Shown here piece by piece: positions 43,275 to 51,333 of a stretch of DNA of 53,611 nt (its first letter is position 1; each line of letters begins with the position of its first letter). The stretch lies in assembly GCA_031279205.1 (NCBI GenBank), contig JAITIX010000012.1, positions 1-53,611 of the forward strand, given 5' to 3'. The notes beneath the pieces were generated by a model that saw only the letters and a list, made by a program, of their open reading frames with translations, ran no database searches and had not been told where the DNA came from. Origin of the DNA: Treponema sp. (GTDB lineage: Bacteria; Spirochaetota; Spirochaetia; Treponematales; Breznakiellaceae). The position numbers and the translations under genes were made by a program.

Positions 43275-44351
43275 TTACTTTATGGCGACTAGTTCCATCT
43301 CAAACACCAGAAAGCTGTTTGCTGGAACCGGGCCCGTGGCTGTGGCGCCAAAGGCAAGCTCTGGCGGGATGACCACAAGGCGTTTCTCACCAACCTTCAT
43401 GTCCAGCAGGGTCTCCTCCCAGCCGGCTATACTCAAACGGCCCTGTCCAAGCGGAAAATCCTGGGGGCCGCCGTGCAGGTCTGAGTTATCGAGGGTCTGG
43501 CCTGAAAGCAACATCATCTTGTAATTGATCGACACGGTTTTACCAGCGACTGGCTTTGCACCGCGCCCTTCCCGTTGGATGATGAAATAGATGCCAGAAA
43601 CGCTGACCGTAGCGGTGGGGTACTTACGCTGAATCTCGGCGATAGTGGCTTCCCGCTGTACCCGAGCTCGCGCCGCTACTGCCATATTCACGTTCCGTAA
43701 CAGCGTGTCAAATGTAACCTGATCCGCCTTGAACGCCTGTGCCTCCGGGCCATTGCGGATAATCTCGACGTGGGTGATACGGTCGCCCTGCCTGATGGCG
43801 TTTACCACTGACTGCCCCTCGACTACCTTGCCGAACACTGTGTGCTGACCATCCAGCCAAGGGGTGGCAACGTGGGTGATGAAGAATTGACTCCCATTGG
43901 TGCCGGGACCAGCATTGGCCATGGACAAAACGCCCGGACTGTCGTGTTTAAGACTGGCATCGATCTCATCAGGGAAACGGTATCCAGGACCGCCTGTGCC
44001 ATTACCGAGTGGGTCGCCGCCCTGAATCATGAAGTCCGTGATGACGCGGTGAAAGGTAAGCCCATCGTAAAAAGGCTTGCCTGTGGTGTTGTTCATTTTA
44101 CCCTCGGCCAGTGCCACAAAGTTACACACCGTGAGTGGGGTTTTCTGGTACTCAAGCCGTACCACAATGTCTCCCCGACTGGTACTCATTCGGGCGAAAA
44201 GGCCATTTCCCAGCGCGGTATCCCCCGGCGCGGCAAACACGACGCTGTTGACCATAAACAGCAACACAGAGTTCCCAAGAACCATCATAGGTCTGAACCA
44301 ATCGTTAAAAATACGCATAAGAAACCATATCATAAACAGCGCTTGAAACAC
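43275..44351 (-). CDS. Dual-family immunophilin: cyclophilin plus FKBP peptidyl-prolyl isomerase
   Basis: The protein of up to 358 residues has a hydrophobic N-terminal export segment (about 20-41), a cyclophilin domain (about 50-205; [38 protein letters not shown]) and an FKBP domain (about 255-358; [47 protein letters not shown]). The cyclophilin-then-FKBP order is that of the CFBP class of dual immunophilins. It probably folds proteins in the periplasm or at the membrane. The GTG at 44351 follows AGGA and is used here; internal ATGs at 44318 or 44288 are possible starts. Confidence 0.9.
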   Translation of the reverse strand: MFQALFMIWFLMRIFNDWFRPMMVLGNSVLLFMVNSVVFAAPGDTALGNGLFARMSTSRGDIVVRLEYQKTPLTVCNFVALAEGKMNNTTGKPFYDGLTFHRVITDFMIQGGDPLGNGTGGPGYRFPDEIDASLKHDSPGVLSMANAGPGTNGSQFFITHVATPWLDGQHTVFGKVVEGQSVVNAIRQGDRITHVEIIRNGPEAQAFKADQVTFDTLLRNVNMAVAARARVQREATIAEIQRKYPTATVSVSGIYFIIQREGRGAKPVAGKTVSINYKMMLLSGQTLDNSDLHGGPQDFPLGQGRLSIAGWEETLLDMKVGEKRLVVIPPELAFGATATGPVPANSFLVFEMELVAIK

Positions 44352-44564
44352 AACGATCCTGCCCGATTAGACCAGCTATCATGACTCAGACGTTGCTCGT
44401 TTTCAAATCCGCCGTAAAACCCCGCCCTAGAGCCTACACTTACCCCACAGATTTCTTACCTCGAACCCTTTAGGCAAGCGTCATCCTATATCATGGCAGA
44501 GGCCATATCTTAACGAGGTGAACGCCCGCTCCTATGGCTGCTGCGTTTTCTGTTCGTGGACAGA

Positions 44565-44654
44565 CCAGTAACGGCAAGAAGCTGGAAGCTTGTAGAACAA
44601 GCCGAGTGAGCAGCTCAAGCAACAAGCCCCTGCTTTTAGGCAGGGGCTTGTTGA
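44565..44654 (+). mobile_element. Orphan IS200/IS605 right end with perfect palindrome (PATE-like)
   Basis: This 90-base segment aligns without gaps to the tnpB 3' end at 13805-13894 (74 identities). It keeps the last tnpB codons in frame (PVTARSWKLVEQAE then TGA at 44607-44609) and a perfect 14-base-pair hairpin, CAACAAGCCCCTGC (44620-44633) with GCAGGGGCTTGTTG (44640-44653), loop TTTTAG. The rest of tnpB is absent. Such palindromic gene-less relics of IS200/IS605 elements are known as PATEs. It could also be a solo omega-RNA end. Confidence 0.75.
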
Positions 44655-44665
44655 AGAAAAACCAG

Positions 44666-44695
44666 TTGACAGATATAGAATCTCTCTCTTATGTT
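44666..44695 (+). promoter_or_regulatory. Promoter of the acidic small protein
   Basis: TTGACA (44666-44671) and TATGTT (44690-44695) are 18 bases apart, 12 bases after the transposon palindrome ends. The start of transcription would be near 44702, some 30 bases before the ATG at 44734. Confidence 0.55.
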
Positions 44696-44733
44696 TCAAG
44701 AGAAATTAAATCCCTATCAATATGGAGAATTAT

Positions 44734-44997
44734 ATGATGATAAAAACCATGCGGTTTTCTAAAGACAGGCGGAACTCGTCCGATGAGCTTACCTTGTTGC
44801 CAAATGATGCGCGCAAGAGATGCGCAAGCGTCTTCCCCCACCCCTCGTTCGCCCTTGATGACGAAGATGATGACGAAGAAGAGTTTGACGACTATGAGGA
44901 TGACTATGATGATGAAGAGGATGACGATTACGAGGACTACGAGGACGACTTTGACGAGGACGACGAAGACGACCTCGACGACGAAGACGACTTGTAA
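44734..44997 (+). CDS. Small, extremely acidic protein
   Basis: The 87-residue protein has a mildly basic first half (MMIKTMRFSKDRRNSSDE) and a C-terminal half (from about residue 42) made almost only of Asp, Glu and a few Tyr/Phe. The frame opens at an ATG at 44722, but GGAGA at 44725-44729 sits correctly before the ATG at 44734, so that start is chosen. I do not recognise a family; acidic tails of this type occur in small nucleic-acid- or ribosome-interacting proteins. Its last 61 bases are antisense to the 3' end of rsfS. Confidence 0.65.
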   Translation: MMIKTMRFSKDRRNSSDELTLLPNDARKRCASVFPHPSFALDDEDDDEEEFDDYEDDYDDEEDDDYEDYEDDFDEDDEDDLDDEDDL

Positions 44998-45374
44998 ACA
45001 ACGTCGGCGGCTCCCCATAGACGCTCCAGCTCATAAAAAGAGCGGGCTTTTTCTGTCATAAGGTGGATAACAATGGCGCCCAAATCAATGAGGCGCCATT
45101 CGTCATCCATGATAAGGCGTTCAGCGCCGCGCCGTTGCTCACGGGGTCGGGGCGAGACGCGCAGGATATCAATGCCCTTTTCATAGCAAAAATCTTTGAT
45201 ATGCCGTTCAAGCCCTTGCTGGTGGGTGTTGCTATTTACAGTGGCTATCACGAAGAAGTCTGTCCATGCGTTAAGCCCGCGCAGGTCTAGCCCTACCACG
45301 TCCATACCGCGATGTTCTTCAAGAAGCGCGCATAAAGCCCTACTTAGGTCAATTTGAGATAACGTATCGTCCAT
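44937..45374 (-). CDS. rsfS: Ribosome silencing factor RsfS with poly-Ser tail
   Basis: The core (residues 1-125) matches RsfS, which binds L14 and keeps 50S subunits from joining 30S: GLDLRGLNAWTDFFVIAT, HIKDFCYEKG, EWRLIDLGAIVIHLM and FYELERLWG. Family members normally end just after this LERLWG motif. Here about 20 further residues follow, nearly all Ser with a few Lys and Arg, and they are encoded antisense to the Asp/Glu tail gene. AGGAAG with an 8-base spacer sets the ATG at 45374; the GTG three codons upstream is too close to it. It overlaps the LCP gene by 26 bases and is the last gene of the rplU operon. Confidence 0.9.
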   Translation of the reverse strand: MDDTLSQIDLSRALCALLEEHRGMDVVGLDLRGLNAWTDFFVIATVNSNTHQQGLERHIKDFCYEKGIDILRVSPRPREQRRGAERLIMDDEWRLIDLGAIVIHLMTEKARSFYELERLWGAADVVYKSSSSSRSSSSSSSKSSS

Positions 45375-46587
45375 TAAAATCACTTCCTAGAATAAGAGTA
45401 AAATCAGTTCTCTGCTCAAACGTGGGTATAAGCAGTTCCAGTCCAAGGGTGTCCTCGCTTACAGTCGCTTCAAATTCGATATTGTTGCATTGAATCACAC
45501 TTCCAAAGATACGCGCCATGTTTTCGTTACCAGAATAATCAATGATAACAGTGTCCCGCCGTTTCTGTTCCGAGTTCTTGATCTCGGTAACGTCATAGCC
45601 AAAGCCACGCAACAGCTCGGCGGTTCTGGCGGCAAGGCCATTGACATCGGTTCCGTTCAGCACTTCCACCGTGAAGACGCGGTCAGTGGCAGCACCTTCA
45701 GCAGGTCGAGTCAATCCTTGCTGGGTCTGGCGCACGATGTCTTTAATCAAGCTCCCGTCGTAATAGGGAAGAAGAAGGGTTTGACCAGAAACTTGGCGGG
45801 CTGTACCGCCGACAGACTGAATGCTCACCCGATCTATGTTGATGCCAGCATATTCGTCAAAAAGCCGTTCCCGTAGGCGCAGGTTCATGTTGGTGCGGAT
45901 CATAGACTGGTAGATACGGGTAACTTCCGGGTTCTTGAGGAAATCGTGCCGTTCTCCCAGGCGTTTAATCAAGCCAAGGAAGAAGCGCTGTCTGCGGAAG
46001 CTGATGAGTTCGCCATCTTCTTCCGGCAGTTCATACGAGACGTAGAGCCGCGCTTTGTCCCCATCAAGCCGTGTTTTGCCGGAAGGGAAGAGAATCGGTG
46101 GCTCTTCATTGTAGATTTCCACCCGCGTTGGGATAAGAATCTCCACGCCTTCAATGAGATCAACCACATTACCAAGACTTGTGGTATCCAGCACAAACGA
46201 ATACGTTATGGGAACCCCCAGAAGCCGCGCCACCTCGGTCTCAAAGGCAGCTATTTTCTGCGGATCATACACTGTGTCAATGCGATCAACCCGATTTACC
46301 TTCTGCAGGATGAGACCAAGCTCACCCGGTATGTCGAATATCGAAGCCCGTCTTGTTGCTGGATAGTACATGAGTACATACGTCCCCAGGGGCTTACCAT
46401 CATTACCCTCAAGCACAAACAGCGTGTTGATAGCCCGCTCTCCAGCAATAATCCCCTCAAGCGGGTCAGAGCGCAGGGTCTGAACCGTAACAAAAACACC
46501 AGCTCCCAAAAACACGATAATAGCGACAAGTAGCACCATGCTTGCGTCAAAGCGGGTGTTGTTCGGTGTTAGCGTTTTCTTCCTCAT
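45349..46587 (-). CDS. LytR-CpsA-Psr (LCP) family protein with LytR_C domain
   Basis: The 412-residue protein has an N-terminal membrane span (about 17-38), an LCP-type catalytic domain (about 50-225; TYVLMYYPATRRASIFDIPGE, DLIEGVEILIP, RLDGDKARLYVSYE, RRQRFFLGLIKRL) and a C-terminal LytR_C domain (about 300-390; VEVLNGTDVNGLAARTAELLRGFGYDV). LCP proteins join glycopolymers to the cell wall or lipid carriers in Gram-positives; in spirochaetes the acceptor is unclear. It lies between nadD-yqeK and rsfS, a conserved order in spirochaetes. Confidence 0.88.
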   Translation of the reverse strand: MRKKTLTPNNTRFDASMVLLVAIIVFLGAGVFVTVQTLRSDPLEGIIAGERAINTLFVLEGNDGKPLGTYVLMYYPATRRASIFDIPGELGLILQKVNRVDRIDTVYDPQKIAAFETEVARLLGVPITYSFVLDTTSLGNVVDLIEGVEILIPTRVEIYNEEPPILFPSGKTRLDGDKARLYVSYELPEEDGELISFRRQRFFLGLIKRLGERHDFLKNPEVTRIYQSMIRTNMNLRLRERLFDEYAGINIDRVSIQSVGGTARQVSGQTLLLPYYDGSLIKDIVRQTQQGLTRPAEGAATDRVFTVEVLNGTDVNGLAARTAELLRGFGYDVTEIKNSEQKRRDTVIIDYSGNENMARIFGSVIQCNNIEFEATVSEDTLGLELLIPTFEQRTDFTLILGSDFNGRYVISN

Positions 46588-46589
46588 TG

Positions 46590-47774
46590 TTAAAACGAAT
46601 CCCTCTTATGCATCGCGTCAAGGAGACGCAACGTACCTTCTGAAATATCGACTTGGCATGAACGAAGGTAAGCCACATTGTTATCAAGCACAGCAGTGAA
46701 AAGCTGGTCAAGGCTACCGGTTTCGCTCAAGTCCCTCAACGCTGGATTAATCTCTTCCCGCGTTACTTCGATCTTATCGGCAATGAAAAGTATCTTCGCA
46801 AGACCGCCCATGCCCATACCGCCGCCAATATGCAGACGAACAGCCTCCAGTACATCCTCTGGAAACGCTACTGGCAACGCGCCAAAGCGTTCCACGAGCA
46901 GCACCGCCGCGGCGCGGGCGTGGAGTAGGCTGGGTTTCTTCTGTTCCAGCTTGCTTATCCCGTTGCCATCGCGTTTAGCCATGGCTATCAGCGCCTGCTC
47001 AGGCAATGATTTGCACATATCATGGCTAATGCCGGCAAGATAACCCTTGCGGGGATCAAGCCCAAAGCGGCGGCAAAGGTCGGAACAGAGAAGCGCCACG
47101 GCGCGACTGTGAGTGAAACGGGACTGGCTTGTCAGAGAACGCGCCGCCTCTTCAACACGCACGAGAAGCGCCAGCGAGGGCGAATCCTCAAAGGCGCGTA
47201 GTGGGAACCGGTAGAGGCCACGATCTTCTATGATCACACGCGCCCCGTGTGGCACAAGGTAGCGCCAGTTACCGTTGTTGTGAATGCGTTCCCGTACCTC
47301 GGCTGAGGAGATGTTTATAACCTCGTTATGCAGTTGGGTGTATGGGTAAGGAAACGGCATATCTGTTGAAAGGTGGCGTTGCGCTATGATGATGTCGGCG
47401 CTTTTAACAATATCATCGGCGCGTCGCCATTTGTGGAAGTCCTGCGCAAGGTCGTCGCCCAGCACCAGTGCAGGTTTGCCGGTAGGACGGTAGCGCCGCA
47501 CGATGTCGGCGATGGTATCAGCCGTATACGAGATGCCTTTGCGCCTAAGCTCGCAGTCGTCAATGACAAGGCGCGAATCACCCGCTATTGAGGCGACAAG
47601 CATATCCATGCGCTCGGCAGGACTAGCGCCCTCAGCGCACAGCTTAAACGGTGATTGATACGTCGGCACCAGAATCACGCGGTCATAATCATACGCCGCA
47701 AGTACCGTGTCTGCGAGGTACAGATGACCCACATGCACTGGATTAAAACTTCCGCCCAGTATCGCAAGCTTCAT
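46590..47774 (-). CDS. nadD: Nicotinate-nucleotide adenylyltransferase fused to YqeK-type HD hydrolase
   Basis: Residues 1-195 are NadD, which makes NaAD from NaMN and ATP: GGSFNPVHVGHL (7-18) is the nucleotidyltransferase motif and ISSAEVRERI the C-terminal substrate motif. Residues about 200-394 are an HD domain of the YqeK type, with FTHSRAVALL and GISHDMCK (metal-binding His-Asp) and a further His in VRLHIGGG. YqeK enzymes cleave diadenosine tetraphosphate. In many bacteria nadD and yqeK are neighbouring genes; here they are one chain of 394 residues. It follows obgE after 12 bases and precedes the LCP gene by 2. Confidence 0.92.
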   Translation of the reverse strand: MKLAILGGSFNPVHVGHLYLADTVLAAYDYDRVILVPTYQSPFKLCAEGASPAERMDMLVASIAGDSRLVIDDCELRRKGISYTADTIADIVRRYRPTGKPALVLGDDLAQDFHKWRRADDIVKSADIIIAQRHLSTDMPFPYPYTQLHNEVINISSAEVRERIHNNGNWRYLVPHGARVIIEDRGLYRFPLRAFEDSPSLALLVRVEEAARSLTSQSRFTHSRAVALLCSDLCRRFGLDPRKGYLAGISHDMCKSLPEQALIAMAKRDGNGISKLEQKKPSLLHARAAAVLLVERFGALPVAFPEDVLEAVRLHIGGGMGMGGLAKILFIADKIEVTREEINPALRDLSETGSLDQLFTAVLDNNVAYLRSCQVDISEGTLRLLDAMHKRDSF

Positions 47775-47786
47775 TTATGACTCCAC

Positions 47787-48791
47787 TTATTCCGCAACTT
47801 CGTCATGCCCGCTGTCAGCAAGCCGCGCAAGGCGTCCGCCAAGCGCCGCTATACCTTCCCCTGAAAAGACTGAGATGCCCAGTGTTTCTTCCGTAACGTA
47901 TTTTGCTTTAAGCCGCTCAAAACGCTCGGTTGTTCCCTCAATGTCCAACTTAGTCCCAATCAGCAGGCGCGGCTTTTGAACAAGCGCGTCTGAAAATGAG
48001 GCAAGTTCCCTGTACAGCACGTCAAAGGCGTCAAGATAATTGTCTTCAGACAAGTCAATAAGAAAGGCAAGCGCAGTAGTGCGGGAAATGTGCTTGAGAA
48101 AGTGGATACCCAGACCCTGCCCGCTCGACGCGCCTTCGATAAGACCCGGTATGTCAGCCAGAATAATGTCTTGATCATCAATGGTGAGTATTCCCAGGTT
48201 GGGAATTTTAGTGGTAAAGGGATACGACGCGATCTTGGGGCGGGCGTTAGTATAGCGGTTAAGGAGCGACGACTTGCCCGCGTTGGGGAAGCCCACCAAA
48301 CCAATGTCCGCCATGAGTTGAAGCTCCACCTTGAGCCGCGCCCCCGCGCCACTCTTACCGGGAAGGGCTTTGCGCGGCGCCTGATTCACCGACGACTTGA
48401 AGTGGATATTACCCCAACCGCCATTCCCGCCCTTGAGAAACACGAACTGTTCCCCGTGCTTACCAAAGTCCCGAACCAGTTCCCCAGTATCCGCGTCCCG
48501 TATCAGTGAGCCGGGCGGCAGGGGGATGATGATATCCGCGCCGTTCTTGCCGTAACGAGCCGCACTTTCACCGTCATGCCCATTTTCAGCCTTAAACAAC
48601 TGCTTATAGCGCAGGTGAGCCAGGGTTCGCAAGTTCCGGCGCACCACAAAGACCACATCCCCGCCGCGCCCCCCATCGCCACCAGATGGCCCTCCGCGCG
48701 GGACATACTTTTCCCGCCGGAATGCCACACACCCGTTCCCCCCTGAGCCAGAGACAACCTCAATCAACGCTTCATCGGCAAATTTCGTCAT
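47787..48791 (-). CDS. obgE: Obg-family GTPase
   Basis: The 334-residue protein has the glycine-rich Obg fold at the N terminus (about 1-158; FRREKYVPRGGPSGGDGGRGG, FLKGGNGGWGN) and a GTPase domain (about 159-330) with GFPNAGKSSLLN, DIPGLIEGAS and IGTKLD. It acts in 50S ribosome maturation. The optional C-terminal OCT domain is absent. Position after rpmA is the classic L21-L27-Obg order. Confidence 0.96.
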   Translation of the reverse strand: MTKFADEALIEVVSGSGGNGCVAFRREKYVPRGGPSGGDGGRGGDVVFVVRRNLRTLAHLRYKQLFKAENGHDGESAARYGKNGADIIIPLPPGSLIRDADTGELVRDFGKHGEQFVFLKGGNGGWGNIHFKSSVNQAPRKALPGKSGAGARLKVELQLMADIGLVGFPNAGKSSLLNRYTNARPKIASYPFTTKIPNLGILTIDDQDIILADIPGLIEGASSGQGLGIHFLKHISRTTALAFLIDLSEDNYLDAFDVLYRELASFSDALVQKPRLLIGTKLDIEGTTERFERLKAKYVTEETLGISVFSGEGIAALGGRLARLADSGHDEVAE

Positions 48792-48845
48792 GTTACGTTT
48801 ACCTGCGGCAAAGACTGGTCAAGACAGAACCCCACGACCATCTGT

Positions 48846-49112
48846 CTATTCCACCGCCACTGTAGCGGGAATCACCGTCGCCAGCTTCCGCCCCCGACGC
48901 TCGGTGAACGCAACTGTTCCATCAACCAGCGCAAAGAGCGTGTAATCACCACCGCACCCAACATGCGATCCCGGATGAATCTTCGTCCCACGCTGACGCG
49001 CGATGATTGTTCCAGCCTTTACCCGCTTCCCTTCTCCAGCCTTGATACCAAGGTACTGGGGATTAGAATCCCGTCCATTTTTAGCGCCGCTACCGCCTCG
49101 TTTTCGAGCCAT
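48846..49112 (-). CDS. rpmA: 50S ribosomal protein L27
   Basis: The 88-residue protein begins [16 protein letters not shown] and continues with the L27 core [21 protein letters not shown] and [17 protein letters not shown]. The N terminus is short and begins directly with the mature-like form; there is no extension of the kind removed by Prp in Firmicutes. It follows the prp gene after one base. Confidence 0.97.
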   Translation of the reverse strand: MARKRGGSGAKNGRDSNPQYLGIKAGEGKRVKAGTIIARQRGTKIHPGSHVGCGGDYTLFALVDGTVAFTERRGRKLATVIPATVAVE

Positions 49113-49113
49113 A

Positions 49114-49443
49114 TTAGTTCCTCCGTATAGTCATTGTGCAATAGTCAGGGTATTCCTCAGAAACCGAGTGAAGACCTTCGATCAAAAAAGCGCCCGCCAC
49201 AAAAAGCGTATCCTTTCCAGCCGCGGTATACTCAATTTCCATAAGAAAAACGCCCCGCTCAAACGGGCCGCCCCGAACAACGATCCCTTCCGCAAGGGAA
49301 AGGATTTGCAGGGCTGTTCTCGTCAGTATCGAGACAGCAGCGCAGACAACATCGCCGCCTTTAAGCCCCGCGTGGGCGTGTCCTGAAACTCGGCAGGATG
49401 TGAGTATCTCCGCTGAGTCCAAAACCACGTCAATCATGATCAT
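49114..49443 (-). CDS. prp: Ribosomal-processing cysteine protease Prp (YsxB)
   Basis: The 109-residue protein lies between rplU and rpmA, the standard place for Prp. It has the catalytic His22 in SGHAHAG and Cys34 in [10 protein letters not shown]. In Firmicutes Prp removes an N-terminal extension from L27; the L27 here has no such extension. GGGAG at the end of rplU may serve as its ribosome binding site. A start two codons later (49437) is equally possible. Confidence 0.88.
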   Translation of the reverse strand: MIMIDVVLDSAEILTSCRVSGHAHAGLKGGDVVCAAVSILTRTALQILSLAEGIVVRGGPFERGVFLMEIEYTAAGKDTLFVAGAFLIEGLHSVSEEYPDYCTMTIRRN

Positions 49444-49448
49444 TCAAG

Positions 49449-49760
49449 CTACGCTCCCTGAATATCATCGATCTTGATTACTGAATACCGCTGCCGGTGT
49501 CCCTGCTTCTTGCGATGATCCTTCTTGGGTATGTACTTGAAGACAATGATCTTCTTTGCCTTTTCGTGGGATTCCACTGTTGCAGACACCGAAACACCGG
49601 CCAGATACGGCGCACCTACCTGCACCGTATCCCCTGAAACCATGAGAACCGAATCAATGTTCAGAGCGGAACCAGGTTCCGCGTCAAGCAGATCAACCTT
49701 CAGGCGAGCGCCTTTCTCAGCCTTGTACTGTTTGCCTTTTAATTCCATTAGTGCGTACAT
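49449..49760 (-). CDS. rplU: 50S ribosomal protein L21
   Basis: The 103-residue protein has L21 features: YALMELKGKQYKAEKGARL at the N terminus, VGAPYLAGVSVSATV and FKYIPKKDHRKKQGHRQRY. AAGGAAAAAG precedes the ATG. It is the first gene of rplU-prp-rpmA-obgE-nadD/yqeK-LCP-rsfS. Confidence 0.97.
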   Translation of the reverse strand: MYALMELKGKQYKAEKGARLKVDLLDAEPGSALNIDSVLMVSGDTVQVGAPYLAGVSVSATVESHEKAKKIIVFKYIPKKDHRKKQGHRQRYSVIKIDDIQGA

Positions 49761-49795
49761 CTTTTTCCTTTTTCCTTTTATAAAAAACGTATCTT

Positions 49796-49825
49796 TTTAT
49801 ACTCCGCATCAGGGTCTCGCGTCAA
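49796..49825 (-). promoter_or_regulatory. Promoter of the rplU operon
   Basis: On the minus strand TTGACG (49820-49825) and TATAAA (49796-49801) are 18 bases apart, about 36 bases before the rplU ATG. Confidence 0.7.
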
Positions 49826-49926
49826 CCTGTCGCTCGTGCCGACCACTCAGCGGTGTGCCAGACACTTTGCGTGGCACGCGCCGCCGCCCTATCACCGCAT
49901 AGCGTTGAGCCCCTTGCCTTCATAGT

Positions 49927-49957
49927 GAAAAAAGCGGCTACCCATCTGGGTAGCCGC
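49927..49957 (-). terminator. Intrinsic terminator of the lipoprotein-OMP operon
   Basis: GCGGCTACCC (49934-49943) and GGGTAGCCGC (49948-49957) form a perfect 10-base stem with a 4-base loop. On the minus strand it is followed by TTTTTTCAC, a classic intrinsic terminator 30 bases after the outer membrane protein gene. Confidence 0.9.
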
Positions 49958-49986
49958 CGCCAATGACGCCGCGTTATGGGCGCACC

Positions 49987-51324
49987 TTAGAAGCCAAAAC
50001 GGAATCCAATGCCAATGCCAGCGCCACTCGTGTTAAAGCTGCTGTTGAAGTCGGTTGACTGGATCGAGGCTTCAGCCAAAATCTCAAGTATACGAAGGTT
50101 GATGCCAATGCCAGCGCGATGCTTCCAGACGCCTTGATTCAACCCAGTTCCCAGATGGAAAGACAGGAAAGAGAGCAGGTTCAAATCCGCCTGTATACCC
50201 CAGTTGAAGGTCGGCTCGTCCGAAGCCGTGATCACGGTGATGCCCAGGTTCGGCTTGAGGGTAAACTTCAGGAGGCTCATGTCAAGCAACTTCCACTTGG
50301 CGTATACATCAAACGTGAGAGGACGGATTACGGTCTTGTTCTCATTGTCAGAGTATTCTTGCTTAACCTCCGTAGTTGTCTCTATCGTAGGATTGGAGAG
50401 CGGGTCCTTTACCTCTATACCAAGATCGTCTCCCCTTATGCTCATCAAGTTATACAGCCTGGACGGGATAATAGGGATATGGTTTGCCGTGCCGCCAACG
50501 TAGAGCCAGTCGAAAAGTCCATACTCCGCGCCAACAGTGAGATCAAAGCCCATGTCGCCATTTATACTCGAGATAATATCCATCCCGTCGTCCATGGGAA
50601 AAGGGGTATACACCTTAATCTCACCATTAACACGGAAATTAAAGGTTTCACCGCTGGTGTTCAGGTAATAGGCCAGTGTTGATTTGGGGATGTAGATAAG
50701 AGGCATAAAAGTAGCGGGCGAAGCGGTGAATGTCCAGCGATCCAGATGCAGGAAGGCGTTCAAACCAGCCTCCATGAAGATGCCACCAGCTACACTAACC
50801 GCATCTCCGGCTAGGTCATGGCTGTTGATATTGCCGTCAGCGAGAAAATCCAGCAGGGCTGAACCCAAGGTAAACGTCAATTCTCCCTCAACCTTGGAAA
50901 ACACACCCACTCCGAAGAAATCCCCAATGTTGATGTTCAAGAAGGTATTCATTGAAGAGGGAGAAAGCGCCATGTTCATGCCGTTTGCCCCAACCTTTTT
51001 CCGTATTTTGGGAATGTCGAGAATGAGTTCCTCGCGGAACAATTCGTTGACGACAAGCGCGTTGTTCGCTATGCCGGTGTCAATGTCAGCACCAATTTCA
51101 AAGAAGCGTTTCGGCTTCTCAGACATGGGCATGACTTTTGTCGGCTGTTTCGGCTCAGCCGCAGGCGTTGTCGCCACTCCAGGAGACTGAGCCGCCGCCG
51201 CTTGAGCGCGCGCGTCCTCCGCAATCTGCTCCATCTCAGACTCCAGCGCGTCCTGAGCGAATAGCGGCGCTCCAGCCAGCGCTACACACAGAAGCGTTAT
51301 CAGTGTTCTTGCTCTTTTCATCAT
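49987..51324 (-). CDS. Predicted outer-membrane beta-barrel protein
   Basis: The 445-residue protein has a signal peptide (RARTLITLLCVALAGAPLFAQ, cleaved after about residue 24), an Ala/Glu-rich helical segment, then alternating hydrophobic strands rich in Gly and aromatic residues. It ends GIGIGFRFGF with the terminal Phe typical of barrel proteins recognised by BamA. I do not recognise a named family; it resembles uncharacterised Treponema surface proteins. AAGGAG is closer to ideal for the second ATG (51321). It follows the lipoprotein gene by 9 bases and ends at a strong terminator. Confidence 0.7.
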   Translation of the reverse strand: MMKRARTLITLLCVALAGAPLFAQDALESEMEQIAEDARAQAAAAQSPGVATTPAAEPKQPTKVMPMSEKPKRFFEIGADIDTGIANNALVVNELFREELILDIPKIRKKVGANGMNMALSPSSMNTFLNINIGDFFGVGVFSKVEGELTFTLGSALLDFLADGNINSHDLAGDAVSVAGGIFMEAGLNAFLHLDRWTFTASPATFMPLIYIPKSTLAYYLNTSGETFNFRVNGEIKVYTPFPMDDGMDIISSINGDMGFDLTVGAEYGLFDWLYVGGTANHIPIIPSRLYNLMSIRGDDLGIEVKDPLSNPTIETTTEVKQEYSDNENKTVIRPLTFDVYAKWKLLDMSLLKFTLKPNLGITVITASDEPTFNWGIQADLNLLSFLSFHLGTGLNQGVWKHRAGIGINLRILEILAEASIQSTDFNSSFNTSGAGIGIGFRFGF

Positions 51325-51333
51325 AAGCTCCTT

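Noticed and set aside
44722-44733. Upstream ATG as start of the acidic protein
   Set aside because: No ribosome binding site precedes it, and its own sequence GGAGA is the site for the ATG at 44734.
49855-49880. tRNA-like or attachment-site sequence around GTGCCAGACAC
   Set aside because: No cloverleaf can be drawn and no integrase is near. The motif is one of a dispersed set.
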